From assembly GCA_964604825.1 (NCBI GenBank), contig CAZSAL010000005.1, positions 1 through 64,000 of the forward strand: a DNA stretch of 64,000 bases, written 5' to 3'. The notes beneath the pieces are model-generated. The model was not told the origin of the DNA and searched no databases. It saw nothing but the letters and a program-made list of their open reading frames with translations. Below, piece after piece: positions 47,452 through 55,529 of the stretch. A program made the translations under genes and the position numbers. This DNA comes from CAZSAL01 sp964604825. GTDB lineage: Bacteria > Elusimicrobiota > Elusimicrobia > 2-01-FULL-59-12. Position 1 is the stretch's first letter, and every line of letters begins with the position of its first letter.

Positions 47452-48660
47452 TTATATTGCCTCACCCGGCCTGCGGCCACCCGCCTCACCCTCCCCTCTC
47501 CCTGAGGGAGAGGGTGGTCGAAGACCCGGTGAGGCAAGAGGAGTTGGGGGTGAGGCGTGTTTATAAAACGGCATATCTACTATCTGCGCGGGAACAAGCC
47601 TTCCTTTTAAATCCATTTCAACTCTTGTCCCGCTTTTGGCGATCGCTGCCGGGAAAAATGCGGTGCCTATGCCTTTTTGCAATGACGGTGAAAAAGTGCC
47701 GCTGGCCACCTGCGCTACTACGCGCCCGCGGTTCTGCAGATTATAACCCGTGCGCGGAATGCCGCGCTCCAGCAGTTCGAATCCCATCAGCAGATATTGC
47801 AGCCCTTCTTTTTTCTGCTTTTCAAGCGCAGAGCGGCCGATAAAATCTCCCTTATTCCATTTCACCGCCCACTCCATGTTGGATTCAAGAGAAGTGCGGT
47901 CTTCCCGGAGTTCATCGCCGTAAAGCGGGTAGCCCATCTCAAGGCGCAGGGTGTCGCGCGCTCCGAGCCCGCACGGTTTCAGGCCGCGCCCCTGGCCGGC
48001 TGCCAGGAATTGGTTCCATAAATCCCTGATGAAATTAACGGGCCCGAAAAATTCCGCGCCCGCTTCGCCCGTGTAGCCGGTACGGCAGGTCCACAGCGCT
48101 TTATTCTCCTCCCCCTCAAGGGGGGAAGGGAACTTTTTGAAGCCGAAGCGGGGCAGCTGCGCGACTTCCGGCATGATGTCGTGAATAATTTCGAGCGCCT
48201 TGGGCCCCTGCAGGGCGAATCCGGCGCGGTCAGTCAGTTCTTCGAGTGTGACTCCGGGCTGAATGTTTTTCTTCAGCCATGCGACATCCTTTTCCCGGGT
48301 GGAGCTATTGACCACCATGAAGAAATTTTGATGATCAAGACCATAGACGAATATGTCGTCAAGAACGCCGCCCGATGGATTGCAGAGATGCGCGTAAACG
48401 CCCAGGCCCTTTTCGATAGTTCGTTTCAGGTCGTTGGTGATCATGGACTGAACGAATGCGAATGCTCCGGGACCGGTGATGGACAGTTGTCCCATGTGCG
48501 AAACGTCGAACAGGCCCGCCGCCCTGCGGACCGTCAGGTGCTCGTCGATGACGCTCGTATACTGCACCGGGAGATACCAGCCATGGAAGTCGACCATGCG
48601 CGCTCCGGCCTGTATATGCAGGTCGTGCAGAGGGGAACGTTTAGGCTCGAGGTTCATCAT
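47452..48660 (-). CDS. gcvT: Glycine cleavage system T protein (aminomethyltransferase)
   Basis: 402 aa. GcvT transfers the methylene group to tetrahydrofolate and frees ammonia. Motifs: MVDFHGWYLPVQY, GLFDVSHMG, RTGYTGEAGAEFF, GLGARDTLRLEMGYPLYG. The normal end is near IVDMPFYKH; residues 369-402 beyond it (PPTPLASPGLRPPS...) are a family-II palindromic element that replaces or extends the C-terminus. Residues 176-186 (FPSPLEGEENK) hold another short element. It overlaps lipA by 1 nt. Confidence 0.94.
   Translation of the reverse strand: MMNLEPKRSPLHDLHIQAGARMVDFHGWYLPVQYTSVIDEHLTVRRAAGLFDVSHMGQLSITGPGAFAFVQSMITNDLKRTIEKGLGVYAHLCNPSGGVLDDIFVYGLDHQNFFMVVNSSTREKDVAWLKKNIQPGVTLEELTDRAGFALQGPKALEIIHDIMPEVAQLPRFGFKKFPSPLEGEENKALWTCRTGYTGEAGAEFFGPVNFIRDLWNQFLAAGQGRGLKPCGLGARDTLRLEMGYPLYGDELREDRTSLESNMEWAVKWNKGDFIGRSALEKQKKEGLQYLLMGFELLERGIPRTGYNLQNRGRVVAQVASGTFSPSLQKGIGTAFFPAAIAKSGTRVEMDLKGRLVPAQIVDMPFYKHASPPTPLASPGLRPPSPSGRGEGEAGGRRPGEAI
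47461..47553. repeat. Palindromic element (family II) at gcvT 3' end
   Basis: CGCCTCACCCTCCCCTCTCC and GAGGGAGAGGGTGGTCG, then GGTGAGGCAAGAGG and GGGGGTGAGGCG. Same order and spacing as 44800-44873. Confidence 0.85.
48103..48132. repeat. Short palindromic element in gcvT
   Basis: CTCCCCCTCAAGGGGGGAAG, a hairpin seen also in murQ and beside the symporter gene, here coding about 10 residues. Confidence 0.55.
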
Positions 48661-49622
48661 TACACCTTTCCTGTATGGAGTTGATCGGCGAAATAGGAAC
48701 TGCGTACGAGCGGCCCGGATGCCACGCGCTCGAACCCCAGGCGAAGCGCCTCCTCCCGCCAGCGGCCAAACTCGCTGATCGGGACAAATCGCTTGATATC
48801 CAGGTGCAACTTTGAAGGCCGCAGGTATTGCCCGATGGTGAGATAATCGCAGCCGGCTTCTCTTAGATCTTTCAAAGTCCGGAATATTTCATCCGAGGTT
48901 TCGCCGAGGCCGAGCATCAGGCCGGACTTGGTTTTCATTTTTAGCCTCACCCCTTCCCTCTCCCTCGGGGAGAGGGTGGCTGACGCCATTGGGACGTTGG
49001 CGTCCGCCGAAGACTCAGTGGCGGAAGGCCGGGTGAGGCTTTCCTTAACGTATCTCAAAATCGTGAGCGACCGATGGTAATCGGCATGAGACCGGATTCG
49101 CGCGGAAAGGCGTTCAACCGTCTCGATATTGTGATTATAAATTTCCGGGCGCGCATCAAGAACGGCGTCGACAGCTGTCAGGTTGCCGTTAAAGTCAGGC
49201 GTCAGGACTTCGACTGTGATGCCGGGCACGCGCTCATGCAGGGCGCGGATGCAGGAGGCGAAAACGGATGCGCCGCCGTCCGGCAGATCGTCGCGCGTCA
49301 CGGACGTCACAACGGCATGTCGCAGCTTGAGCTCCGCCGCGGCGCGGGCAAGACGTTCCGGCTCGCCGTTGTCGACAGCTCCACGGGGATTGCCGGTCTT
49401 CACCGCGCAGAACGAGCATCGCCGCGTGCAGGTGTCGCCAAGAATCATGAATGCCAGTGAGCCCCGCGAGAAACATTCTCCCCGGTTGGGACATTTGCCG
49501 CTGACGCAGATGGTGTTGAGTCGCGAGCTGCTGAGGAGACCATTCATGCGATAAAAAGCGGCGCCCGAAGGTATATCGCGTTTGTATTCGGGAGGCAAAG
49601 GATGCAAGGTTTTGGCTGTCAT
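48660..49622 (-). CDS. lipA: Lipoyl synthase (LipA)
   Basis: 320 aa. LipA inserts two sulfurs into octanoyl-GcvH by radical SAM chemistry. The auxiliary cluster motif is CVSGKCPNRGEC, the radical SAM motif CTRRCSFC, and the C-terminal Ser ligand is in VRSSYFAD. Residues 194-224 (LTRPSATESSADANV...) are a palindromic element inserted in frame between ILRYVKE and KTKSGLMLGLGE. It overlaps lpdA by 4 nt and gcvT by 1 nt. Confidence 0.95.
   Translation of the reverse strand: MTAKTLHPLPPEYKRDIPSGAAFYRMNGLLSSSRLNTICVSGKCPNRGECFSRGSLAFMILGDTCTRRCSFCAVKTGNPRGAVDNGEPERLARAAAELKLRHAVVTSVTRDDLPDGGASVFASCIRALHERVPGITVEVLTPDFNGNLTAVDAVLDARPEIYNHNIETVERLSARIRSHADYHRSLTILRYVKESLTRPSATESSADANVPMASATLSPREREGVRLKMKTKSGLMLGLGETSDEIFRTLKDLREAGCDYLTIGQYLRPSKLHLDIKRFVPISEFGRWREEALRLGFERVASGPLVRSSYFADQLHTGKV
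48949..49041. repeat. In-frame palindromic element in lipA
   Basis: GCCTCACCCCTTCCCTCTCC with the distal GGCCGGGTGAGGC, and an inner GACGCCATTGGGACGTTGGC and GCGTCC stem. It adds about 30 codons inside a radical SAM barrel. Confidence 0.8.
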
Positions 49623-51082
49623 TGCGGACGTTTGTTTATCGTCAAGGAACGGGACATGGCCTCTCCGAAGCCTTCGGAAAGCGACGGATGGGCGAATACC
49701 GTGTCTGCGATATCCTGCGCGGTTAATTTTGCCTTGATGCTGAGAACAATCAGGTGAATCAGCTCCGTAGCGTGAGGCCCAATTATCAGTCCGCCAAGGA
49801 TCCGCCGCGTCTGAGAATCGGAGACAATAATCCAGGATCCTTCAGCCTCATCCTCTACCAGAGCTTTGGAGCTTGCCGCAAAATGGTAGCGGTCAACCCT
49901 CGGCGTTATGCCGGACTTAAGAGCCTGTTCCTCGGTTATGCCGACGGCGGCCGCCTCCGGCCAGGTGTACACACAGCGCGGGATTGCGCTGTAATCGATT
50001 GTTTTTGTTTCTCCGCAGAGATGGGCAACAGCGACATCTGCTTCCTTGGCCGCTACATGGGCAAGAGGCAGCGGGCTGACAAGATCTCCGATAGCATAAA
50101 TCGACGGTACGGAGGTCTGCATGGAACCGTTTATTTTCAGTCGTCCATTTTCCACCTTTAGTCCGGCGGATTCAGGGGCAAGACCTTTGAGATTCGGCCT
50201 GCGGCCCAAAGAGAGCAGTAAGGCGCCGGCTTCCAGGGTCTGCCCGTTGGAACCATGAATCTTCAGTTCCCTCTCGCCGGTTGTTTCGACGCGATCGATC
50301 GATGTCCCGAGCATAAGCGTCATCCCGCGTTTTTCAAACGAGCGTTCAATCACCGCGGCGGCGGGATGGAATTCGGGCTGCGTCGCAAGCAGGCGGCTTT
50401 CTTTCTCGATAAGAGTGACTTTTGACCCCAGCCCGTGAAAGGCGCAGGCAAGTTCGCAGCCGATATAGCCCCCGCCTAAAACAACCAGGTGCTCGGGAAG
50501 GCGGGGGAGATCGAAAATCGTGTCGCTGTCGAAAATCGCGGGATGATCCGGGAATAGGGAGGGCCTGGCAGGTTCCGATCCGGTGGCCAGGATGATGGCG
50601 TCCGCTTCCATACGAAAGTGCGGAGCGCGGAGTGCGGAATGCGGAGGTTGGTTGTTCTTATCGAGACTTCCTCCTTCCGGACTCCGAACTCCGAACTCCG
50701 CATCGTCTGAAAGTATCTCAACTTGATGGGGGGAAATCAGCCGGGCGGCGCCGGATGTCCATGTGATCTTTGACGCCTTGAGAGCCTGTTCCATGCGCTG
50801 ACGCAATGTCCCAAGCAGAGATTCCTTCCGGTCCACCATTTTCGCCAGGGAAACTCCGGCGGCGCGCAGTTCAACGCCCGAATGGATCAGGTTCTGCGCA
50901 TCGGAATTTTTTTTCGCGGCGGAAAGGAAAAATTTGGAAGGAATGCATCCGCGGTTCAGGCAGGTCCCGCCGATTTTGTTCTGATCTACGAGGGTGACCG
51001 CCAGCCCTCTGCGGGCGGCAGCCAGCGCCGCAGCGAAACCGCCCGGCCCTCCTCCGATCACAATGATGGATTTAATGGACAT
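49619..51082 (-). CDS. lpdA: Dihydrolipoyl dehydrogenase (L protein)
   Basis: 487 aa. FAD-binding VIGGGPGGFAAALAAARRG, redox disulfide GGTCLNRGCIPSK, NAD-binding VVLGGGYIGCELACAF, AIGDL, and the catalytic His-Glu near the C-terminus (AHPSLSEGFGEA). It reoxidises the GcvH lipoyl arm. Residues 126-157 (FGVRSPEGGSLDKNN...) come from a palindromic element between the disulfide domain and the MEADAIILATGSEPA strand. It is the first gene of the gcv operon, with a 31-nt leader too short for a glycine riboswitch. Confidence 0.94.
   Translation of the reverse strand: MSIKSIIVIGGGPGGFAAALAAARRGLAVTLVDQNKIGGTCLNRGCIPSKFFLSAAKKNSDAQNLIHSGVELRAAGVSLAKMVDRKESLLGTLRQRMEQALKASKITWTSGAARLISPHQVEILSDDAEFGVRSPEGGSLDKNNQPPHSALRAPHFRMEADAIILATGSEPARPSLFPDHPAIFDSDTIFDLPRLPEHLVVLGGGYIGCELACAFHGLGSKVTLIEKESRLLATQPEFHPAAAVIERSFEKRGMTLMLGTSIDRVETTGERELKIHGSNGQTLEAGALLLSLGRRPNLKGLAPESAGLKVENGRLKINGSMQTSVPSIYAIGDLVSPLPLAHVAAKEADVAVAHLCGETKTIDYSAIPRCVYTWPEAAAVGITEEQALKSGITPRVDRYHFAASSKALVEDEAEGSWIIVSDSQTRRILGGLIIGPHATELIHLIVLSIKAKLTAQDIADTVFAHPSLSEGFGEAMSRSLTINKRPQ
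50611..50703. repeat. In-frame palindromic element (family IV) in lpdA
   Basis: AAGTGCGGAGCGCGGAGTGC and GGAATGCGGAGG on the left match TCCGGACTCCGAACTCCG and AACTCCGCATCG on the right. The frame stays open. Confidence 0.8.
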
Positions 51083-51119
51083 GGATTATGGAATTGGTCG
51101 CGGAGAAAAACGTCACAGA

Positions 51120-51125
51120 ATTATA
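51120..51125 (-). promoter_or_regulatory. -10 element of gcv operon promoter
   Basis: TATAAT on the minus strand, 37 nt before the lpdA ATG. It is divergent from the promoter of the small basic protein gene; the two -10 boxes are 28 nt apart. Confidence 0.45.
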
Positions 51126-51153
51126 CAAAAGGTGCAATGAAGAAGAACTTGTG

Positions 51154-51159
51154 TATAAT
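51154..51159 (+). promoter_or_regulatory. -10 element giving leaderless mRNA for small basic protein
   Basis: TATAAT ends 7 nt before ATG 51167. No Shine-Dalgarno sequence; no convincing -35. Confidence 0.55.
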
Positions 51160-51166
51160 CTCACGC

Positions 51167-51268
51167 ATGGCAAAAAGTGGACAGGCAAAACGCCGGTTCC
51201 AGATCCGGCAGCGTCAGAAACGGCGCTTTAAGCGAAAAAAAGCCGCGCTGAAATCCGCGAAGGTCTAA
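51167..51268 (+). CDS. 33-residue highly basic protein (possible ribosome-associated)
   Basis: MAKSGQAKRRFQIRQRQKRR... has about 15 Lys/Arg in 33 residues and almost no acidic residue. It has its own promoter (51154-51159) and a good terminator (51290-51316), so it is a real, separately expressed gene. Small arginine- and lysine-rich proteins of this type (for example bTHX, bS22-like, L34-like) bind rRNA. It matches none of them exactly as far as I can tell. The role is inferred from composition. Confidence 0.65.
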   Translation: MAKSGQAKRRFQIRQRQKRRFKRKKAALKSAKV

Positions 51269-51289
51269 GTTCTTTCCTGCGCGATCGTT

Positions 51290-51316
51290 AAGCCCTTCAA
51301 AAGAGGGCTTCTTTTT
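51290..51316 (+). terminator. Rho-independent terminator of small basic protein gene
   Basis: AAGCCCT and AGGGCTT pair around TCAAAAG, followed by CTTTTTATTT. Confidence 0.8.
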
Positions 51317-51349
51317 ATTTGCGGGAAAGGGCTATCATAAAAGCATCCA

Positions 51350-52432
51350 ATGCGGATTAAAGCGCATCTGTTGTTTCCCTTCGACATGGGCCTTGAGCTC
51401 GACTTCGCGGGCAAGGAAACCCAGCAGATTTTCAAGGAAATCTCCAGTCACGCAGTTCCCCATCTTAGTTTCGAAAAACAGGCCATTTCCAGCGCCTCCC
51501 TTGCCATTCAGGTTTACAAATTCGGCGTCGGTCTGATCCAGATCAGTTTTGACGTCGAAGGTTCGCTGGCCGATGCCGCGCAATTGTCCTGCTTCGCCGA
51601 AAAAATTCACGTTGGGCGGGCGCAGATCGTCAATTACTGCCAGAGCCTGGTGGACGACGCCATCCAGCACGTGCAGAAATACGCAAGCTACCGTTATGAG
51701 AAACGGCTGACCGAGGCCGACGTTTACCCCGCTTTCGTTCTGGACGAATTCCTGACCCAGGAGGGGATCACCGACGCCAACGAAGCCATCCGTCGCCATC
51801 AGAAGGAACTCTACGGCATCGTCGCCGGCGAACCGCAGTACGAGAAGCTTTCGGAGTTCGCTCTGGAGCGCGGCAAGCTGAAAAATTACGGCTACTATGC
51901 CGACGAAGTGATCATGGTCGAACGTTTTGGAGCGGTGGTTCATTCAAACGAGGCTCCGACGGTGCTGGAGTTGATCAAGCTGGCCTATTCCCAGTACTGG
52001 AACCTCAGGGCTTACAATTTTATTCTCGACGGGGAACTTGACGACGCGCAGGTCATGCTGGACCGCCTTCCGCCCTACTATAAGTTCTGGCAGATCCCGC
52101 GCCAGTACCAGAGGTTTTCCCGCGAGGCCATGGACTTCGGCCAGGATAAACTGGCCATAGTGGAATCTCTTTACGCGCTGACAGGGAACCTTCCCAGGAT
52201 CGATGCCGACTGGCACCTGCGCACGATCCAGTCGTCCATCCGCCATGTGTTTACTATTGAGGATTTATATAAGACGGTCAACGTCAAGCTGGGCCGGATC
52301 GAGGAAGCCTACAACTCGGCAAGGGAGTTCCTCTCGACGAATTTCTTCATCCTTCTGGACATTATTTTCTTCCTGTCGCTCGCCTGGTCGGTCATCGATA
52401 CGGTTCTCCTCTGGAACCTGTCTCACCGATAA
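51350..52432 (+). CDS. Conserved hypothetical protein resembling RMD1/DUF155, C-terminal membrane helix
   Basis: 360 aa. Mostly soluble and helical, with the only membrane segment near the C-terminus (FFILLDIIFFLSLAWSVIDTV). The order of features (N-terminal sheet, ADEVIMVERFGAVVH, then TIEDLYKTVNVKLGRIEEAYN and a terminal hydrophobic helix) resembles the DUF155/RMD1 family. The match is by eye and moderate. TATCAT lies 11 nt before the ATG and no ribosome-binding site is seen. Function unknown. Confidence 0.65.
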   Translation: MRIKAHLLFPFDMGLELDFAGKETQQIFKEISSHAVPHLSFEKQAISSASLAIQVYKFGVGLIQISFDVEGSLADAAQLSCFAEKIHVGRAQIVNYCQSLVDDAIQHVQKYASYRYEKRLTEADVYPAFVLDEFLTQEGITDANEAIRRHQKELYGIVAGEPQYEKLSEFALERGKLKNYGYYADEVIMVERFGAVVHSNEAPTVLELIKLAYSQYWNLRAYNFILDGELDDAQVMLDRLPPYYKFWQIPRQYQRFSREAMDFGQDKLAIVESLYALTGNLPRIDADWHLRTIQSSIRHVFTIEDLYKTVNVKLGRIEEAYNSAREFLSTNFFILLDIIFFLSLAWSVIDTVLLWNLSHR

Positions 52433-52473
52433 TAACTGCGCATCATTCTTAAGGCCTTCGCGAAAATCGATTC

Positions 52474-52500
52474 TTGACCCAGTTATGAGGAATGTAGTAT
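52474..52500 (+). promoter_or_regulatory. Candidate promoter of ferredoxin gene
   Basis: TTGACC at 52474-52479 and TAGTAT at 52495-52500, spacer 15 nt. A leader of about 55 nt with AGGAG precedes ATG 52562. Confidence 0.4.
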
Positions 52501-52561
52501 TTTCAGAAATAGAGAATTATTCCATTCGAAATCCGTTATCAAAAATTGAGAGGAGTATTTA

Positions 52562-52885
52562 ATGGCAACACCGATTGATCCCGATTTCACTAAAAACCGC
52601 GCGAAACAGGCGGATAAACATCTGGAACACGACGTCTGGGGGCCTGTAGAAGCTCCGGCCAAGCTGGGCATTCACGGCACCGCAGTCGCTGTCGACTTTG
52701 ATCTTTGCATCGCCGACGGCGCCTGCATAGACGCCTGCCCGGTCAATGTTTTTGAGTGGGTGGAGACTCCCGGCCATCCGACCGCCGCAAAAAAGGCGGA
52801 TCCGGCGCGCGAGAAGGACTGTATTTTCTGCACGGCCTGCGAGAGCGTCTGCCCGACTCTGGCCATTAAAATTACGCAGCCCTGA
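52562..52885 (+). CDS. Dicluster ferredoxin of the zinc-containing archaeal type
   Basis: 107 aa. Two Fe-S motifs: CIADGACIDACP and CIFCTACESVCP. The N-terminal extension with His residues (residue 20 onward, and GIHGTAVAVDFDLC) and the loop ETPGHPTAAKKADPAREKDC strongly resemble the 7-8Fe ferredoxins of Sulfolobus and Thermoplasma and their bacterial relatives. The first motif reads C-x5-C-x3-C-P, so one cluster may be 3Fe-4S. Electron partner unknown; panD follows 8 nt later. Confidence 0.88.
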   Translation: MATPIDPDFTKNRAKQADKHLEHDVWGPVEAPAKLGIHGTAVAVDFDLCIADGACIDACPVNVFEWVETPGHPTAAKKADPAREKDCIFCTACESVCPTLAIKITQP

Positions 52886-52893
52886 AACCTCCC

Positions 52894-53259
52894 ATGTTGC
52901 GCTGGATGTGCAAATCAAAAATTCACCGCCTTACGATAACCGGTTCCGAACTCGGTTACGAAGGCAGCGTTTCCGTGGATCGGGATCTGCTCGAGGCCGC
53001 GGACATAGCGCCGTATGAAATGGTGCAGATATACAACCTGCACAACGGCGCGCGTTTCGAAACCTACGCGATCCCTGCGCCGAAAAGTTCGGGCGAGGTT
53101 TGTCTGAACGGGGCCGCCGCCCGTCTCGGCATGATCGGAGACAAGATCATCCTCGTCGCCACGGCGTTTGTCGAGGATAAAGATATCGCGTCTTTCGTGC
53201 CGAGGGTCATCTTCGTTGATGAAAAAAACCGCCCTGTTAAGAAAGGCGTCTCAAAATAA
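52894..53259 (+). CDS. panD: Aspartate 1-decarboxylase proenzyme (PanD)
   Basis: 121 aa. PanD makes beta-alanine for pantothenate. The self-cleavage site is Gly-Ser in LGYEGSVSVD (Ser becomes the pyruvoyl group). KSKIHRLTIT at the start, VQIYNLHNGARFETYAI and GAAARLGMIGDKIILV follow the family. It starts 8 nt after the ferredoxin gene and overlaps the next gene by 41 nt. Confidence 0.95.
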   Translation: MLRWMCKSKIHRLTITGSELGYEGSVSVDRDLLEAADIAPYEMVQIYNLHNGARFETYAIPAPKSSGEVCLNGAAARLGMIGDKIILVATAFVEDKDIASFVPRVIFVDEKNRPVKKGVSK

Positions 53260-54370
53260 GTTCCTTCCCGTTTGCTGCGCCGCGCTGATATTTTGCGGAT
53301 GTGCGACGCGGGTTTCCTCGCTCAGGCGTCTTGCTCCCCTCGCGGAACCTTCCAAAATGCCTAAGTCCTGCCGCATCGTCACCGTGGCCGTTCGATCGCC
53401 CGCGGAAGAGGCAGGGCTGAAGACCGGCGACGTTGTAAAAAAAATTAACGGTGTTGCGCCAAAAGATGCGGCTGCCGTCGCCGACATGATACAGGATTCC
53501 GGGCCTTTCGCGGATATCGACATAGTCCGCCATGGCCGGCCTGTGACGATCAGAGCCCATCTCCGGCAGGAACGCCCCAGGCTGGGAACGTTGTGTGATT
53601 TCACCGGATGGCGCAAGGGAGGCGTGACGGAAGCGGGGAATGAATCCGTTACTGATTTCGAGGGGCCTTATGCGGTGACGTTTTCCGGAGTTATCGATGA
53701 GAATATGCTGTTTGTCCGACTCCAGACAGAAAATCATTCCACGCGGACGATAACGATAGCCCCGGATTTTGTCGCTGCTGCTGATGCCGAAAAGAAACCG
53801 ATGAAAGCCTTGAGCCCCGGGGAGGCGATGCGTCGGATGCACGGCGATTTAGGGAAAGAATTGTTCCAGGTGATGCAGTCGAACGCCGCAGGCGCAAAGG
53901 ATAATGAATTCACGCCGCGGAAAAAAGACTTATTCTTCAATCCCGATTATGCCGGAGCAAAGGCCGATGCCGATTATGTCGCGCACCAGTCGCTGACCGC
54001 CGAAATTGTCGCGCCGGAAGGAATTGCCGAAGGCGTTTTATATTACCCGCCGCCGAAAACTCTGCCCATAACCGTCACATGCCATATAGATGCTTACCGT
54101 TTTAAAGCCAGGCTGGGCGCTCCGCAGGGATCGAAAAAGCCCATGTCTTTCGATGCCATCCGCCTTGTGCTCGAGAAGGAAAAAGAAGGCGCTCCGCTGC
54201 GGATCACGCTTGGCAACGGGCGCATATATGTCGGCCATTACAGCAAGTACGACGACGTAAACGAGACTCTGTGGCTGCGCGCCGGCTCAGAGAAGTCCGC
54301 TTTTCCACTGAATCATGTCAGGGCCGTGCAGGTGATTGGAGAGCTTCCAGGACAGGCTGGTCAACGGTGA
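53219..54370 (+). CDS. PDZ-domain lipoprotein
   Basis: 383 aa from ATG 53219, inside the panD 3' end; the frame is open to 53168. A lipoprotein signal ends in LIFCGCATR. Residues about 40-115 form a PDZ domain (VRSPAEEAGLKTGDVVKKIN, VADMIQDSGPFADIDIVRHG). The remaining region (about 120-383) is unrecognised and mostly beta. PDZ lipoproteins often recognise C-termini of envelope proteins. The 3' end overlaps the convergent GH5 gene by 53 nt. Confidence 0.7.
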   Translation: MKKTALLRKASQNKFLPVCCAALIFCGCATRVSSLRRLAPLAEPSKMPKSCRIVTVAVRSPAEEAGLKTGDVVKKINGVAPKDAAAVADMIQDSGPFADIDIVRHGRPVTIRAHLRQERPRLGTLCDFTGWRKGGVTEAGNESVTDFEGPYAVTFSGVIDENMLFVRLQTENHSTRTITIAPDFVAAADAEKKPMKALSPGEAMRRMHGDLGKELFQVMQSNAAGAKDNEFTPRKKDLFFNPDYAGAKADADYVAHQSLTAEIVAPEGIAEGVLYYPPPKTLPITVTCHIDAYRFKARLGAPQGSKKPMSFDAIRLVLEKEKEGAPLRITLGNGRIYVGHYSKYDDVNETLWLRAGSEKSAFPLNHVRAVQVIGELPGQAGQR

Positions 54371-55529
54371 AGAACTTCGAGTCAAGGCGGGGAAGAATGC
54401 CTCGGAGGTCGCTTTCCGAAAGATGTCTCCAGGTTTTCCAGCCGGTTTTGGCACCTTCGCGGAAAATCCAGCGGGGATTCTGCGGGTAGCGCAGCAAACC
54501 GCTCGGATACATGTGCCCGGACAAAACTTTATAAGACCAGTAAGTCCAGTGAAAATCGAAATTTTCAAATAATTCTACGCAGTCTTTGACCCAGCGGGTT
54601 TCCGCGTGGCATCTGCTGCATCGGGTGTTCACGCCAAATTCGCCGATCAACACCGGACGTTTTGTCGATCGCCCCAGCCGGTAAAATCTTGCCAGTTCCC
54701 GCCGCAGCGCCGCCTTATCCCAGCGGTTACCTTCGATAATTCCCGGGTAGGATAAATCCAGTTCCGTATTGAACACGAATGGATAGGGTTTATAAAAATG
54801 GGGGGAATACGCCAGTTGGTCTCCGTCGATATCGTCCAGGCCGCTGAAGTCGTCCGACCAGGCGGTCCCTTCGAGAAAAACGATGTGGTTGTCTCCCGCA
54901 TCACGGATCGCCTGCAGGCAGCGCTGATAGATGTCGATGAGCAGGGATTTATCGCCGAGGATCGGTTCGTTAAGGAGGTCATAGCCAAGAACGGCGGGTT
55001 CTCCGGCGCAGCGCCGGGCAATTTGCCCCCAGAGTGAGACAAGCGTGCGCTGGTTTTTATCGGAATCCCAAAGATGCGCCTTCCCCGCGCTGTCGGAATG
55101 CCAGTCATAGTTCTGCGCTCCGGGCGATGCGTGCATATCAAGCAGAATGTAAAGACCATTCCGCGAGCACTCGCGGATCAACCAATCGAGCCGCTTCCAG
55201 CCATTCCGTTCATAAAGATTCTTTTCCGGCGAAGGCAGGAACAATCGGTAATTGAATGGCACGCGCACGACGTTAAAACCCCGCCGCCGGATCCGCCGCA
55301 AATCGGAAGACTGAATGAATACATCCTGGTACTGGCGGAAGAAATCGCGCGTTTGTCGAGCGCCTATAGACCGCGCAAGATCGCCGCGAATAGCTTGCTC
55401 CGGCTCGTTTGGGCCGCAAAGCATATATCCCTCGATCAGAAGCCAGTCGCCGAGGTTAATGCCGCGAAGCCGTACGGGATTTCCACGGTTATCGACAATG
55501 CGTCCGTTTTCAATACTGAGGAAGTTCAT
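54318..55529 (-). CDS. Glycoside hydrolase family 5 (cellulase-like)
   Basis: 403 aa from ATG 55529; the frame extends 32 codons upstream within the neighbour. The GH5 barrel shows RLRGINLGDWLLIEGYM, FNVVRVPFNY, LYILLDMHASPG, YDLLNEPILG (acid/base Glu) and RPVLIGEFGVN (nucleophile Glu). No signal peptide is seen, so a cytoplasmic beta-glucosidic role, perhaps on oligosaccharides, is likely. It overlaps the membrane gene at its 5' end by 20 nt and the PDZ gene at its 3' end. Confidence 0.9.
   Translation of the reverse strand: MNFLSIENGRIVDNRGNPVRLRGINLGDWLLIEGYMLCGPNEPEQAIRGDLARSIGARQTRDFFRQYQDVFIQSSDLRRIRRRGFNVVRVPFNYRLFLPSPEKNLYERNGWKRLDWLIRECSRNGLYILLDMHASPGAQNYDWHSDSAGKAHLWDSDKNQRTLVSLWGQIARRCAGEPAVLGYDLLNEPILGDKSLLIDIYQRCLQAIRDAGDNHIVFLEGTAWSDDFSGLDDIDGDQLAYSPHFYKPYPFVFNTELDLSYPGIIEGNRWDKAALRRELARFYRLGRSTKRPVLIGEFGVNTRCSRCHAETRWVKDCVELFENFDFHWTYWSYKVLSGHMYPSGLLRYPQNPRWIFREGAKTGWKTWRHLSESDLRGILPRLDSKFFTVDQPVLEALQSPARP

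Noticed and set aside
51083..51120. Glycine riboswitch before the gcv operon
   Set aside because: The predicted leader is about 31 nt, too short for the glycine aptamer.
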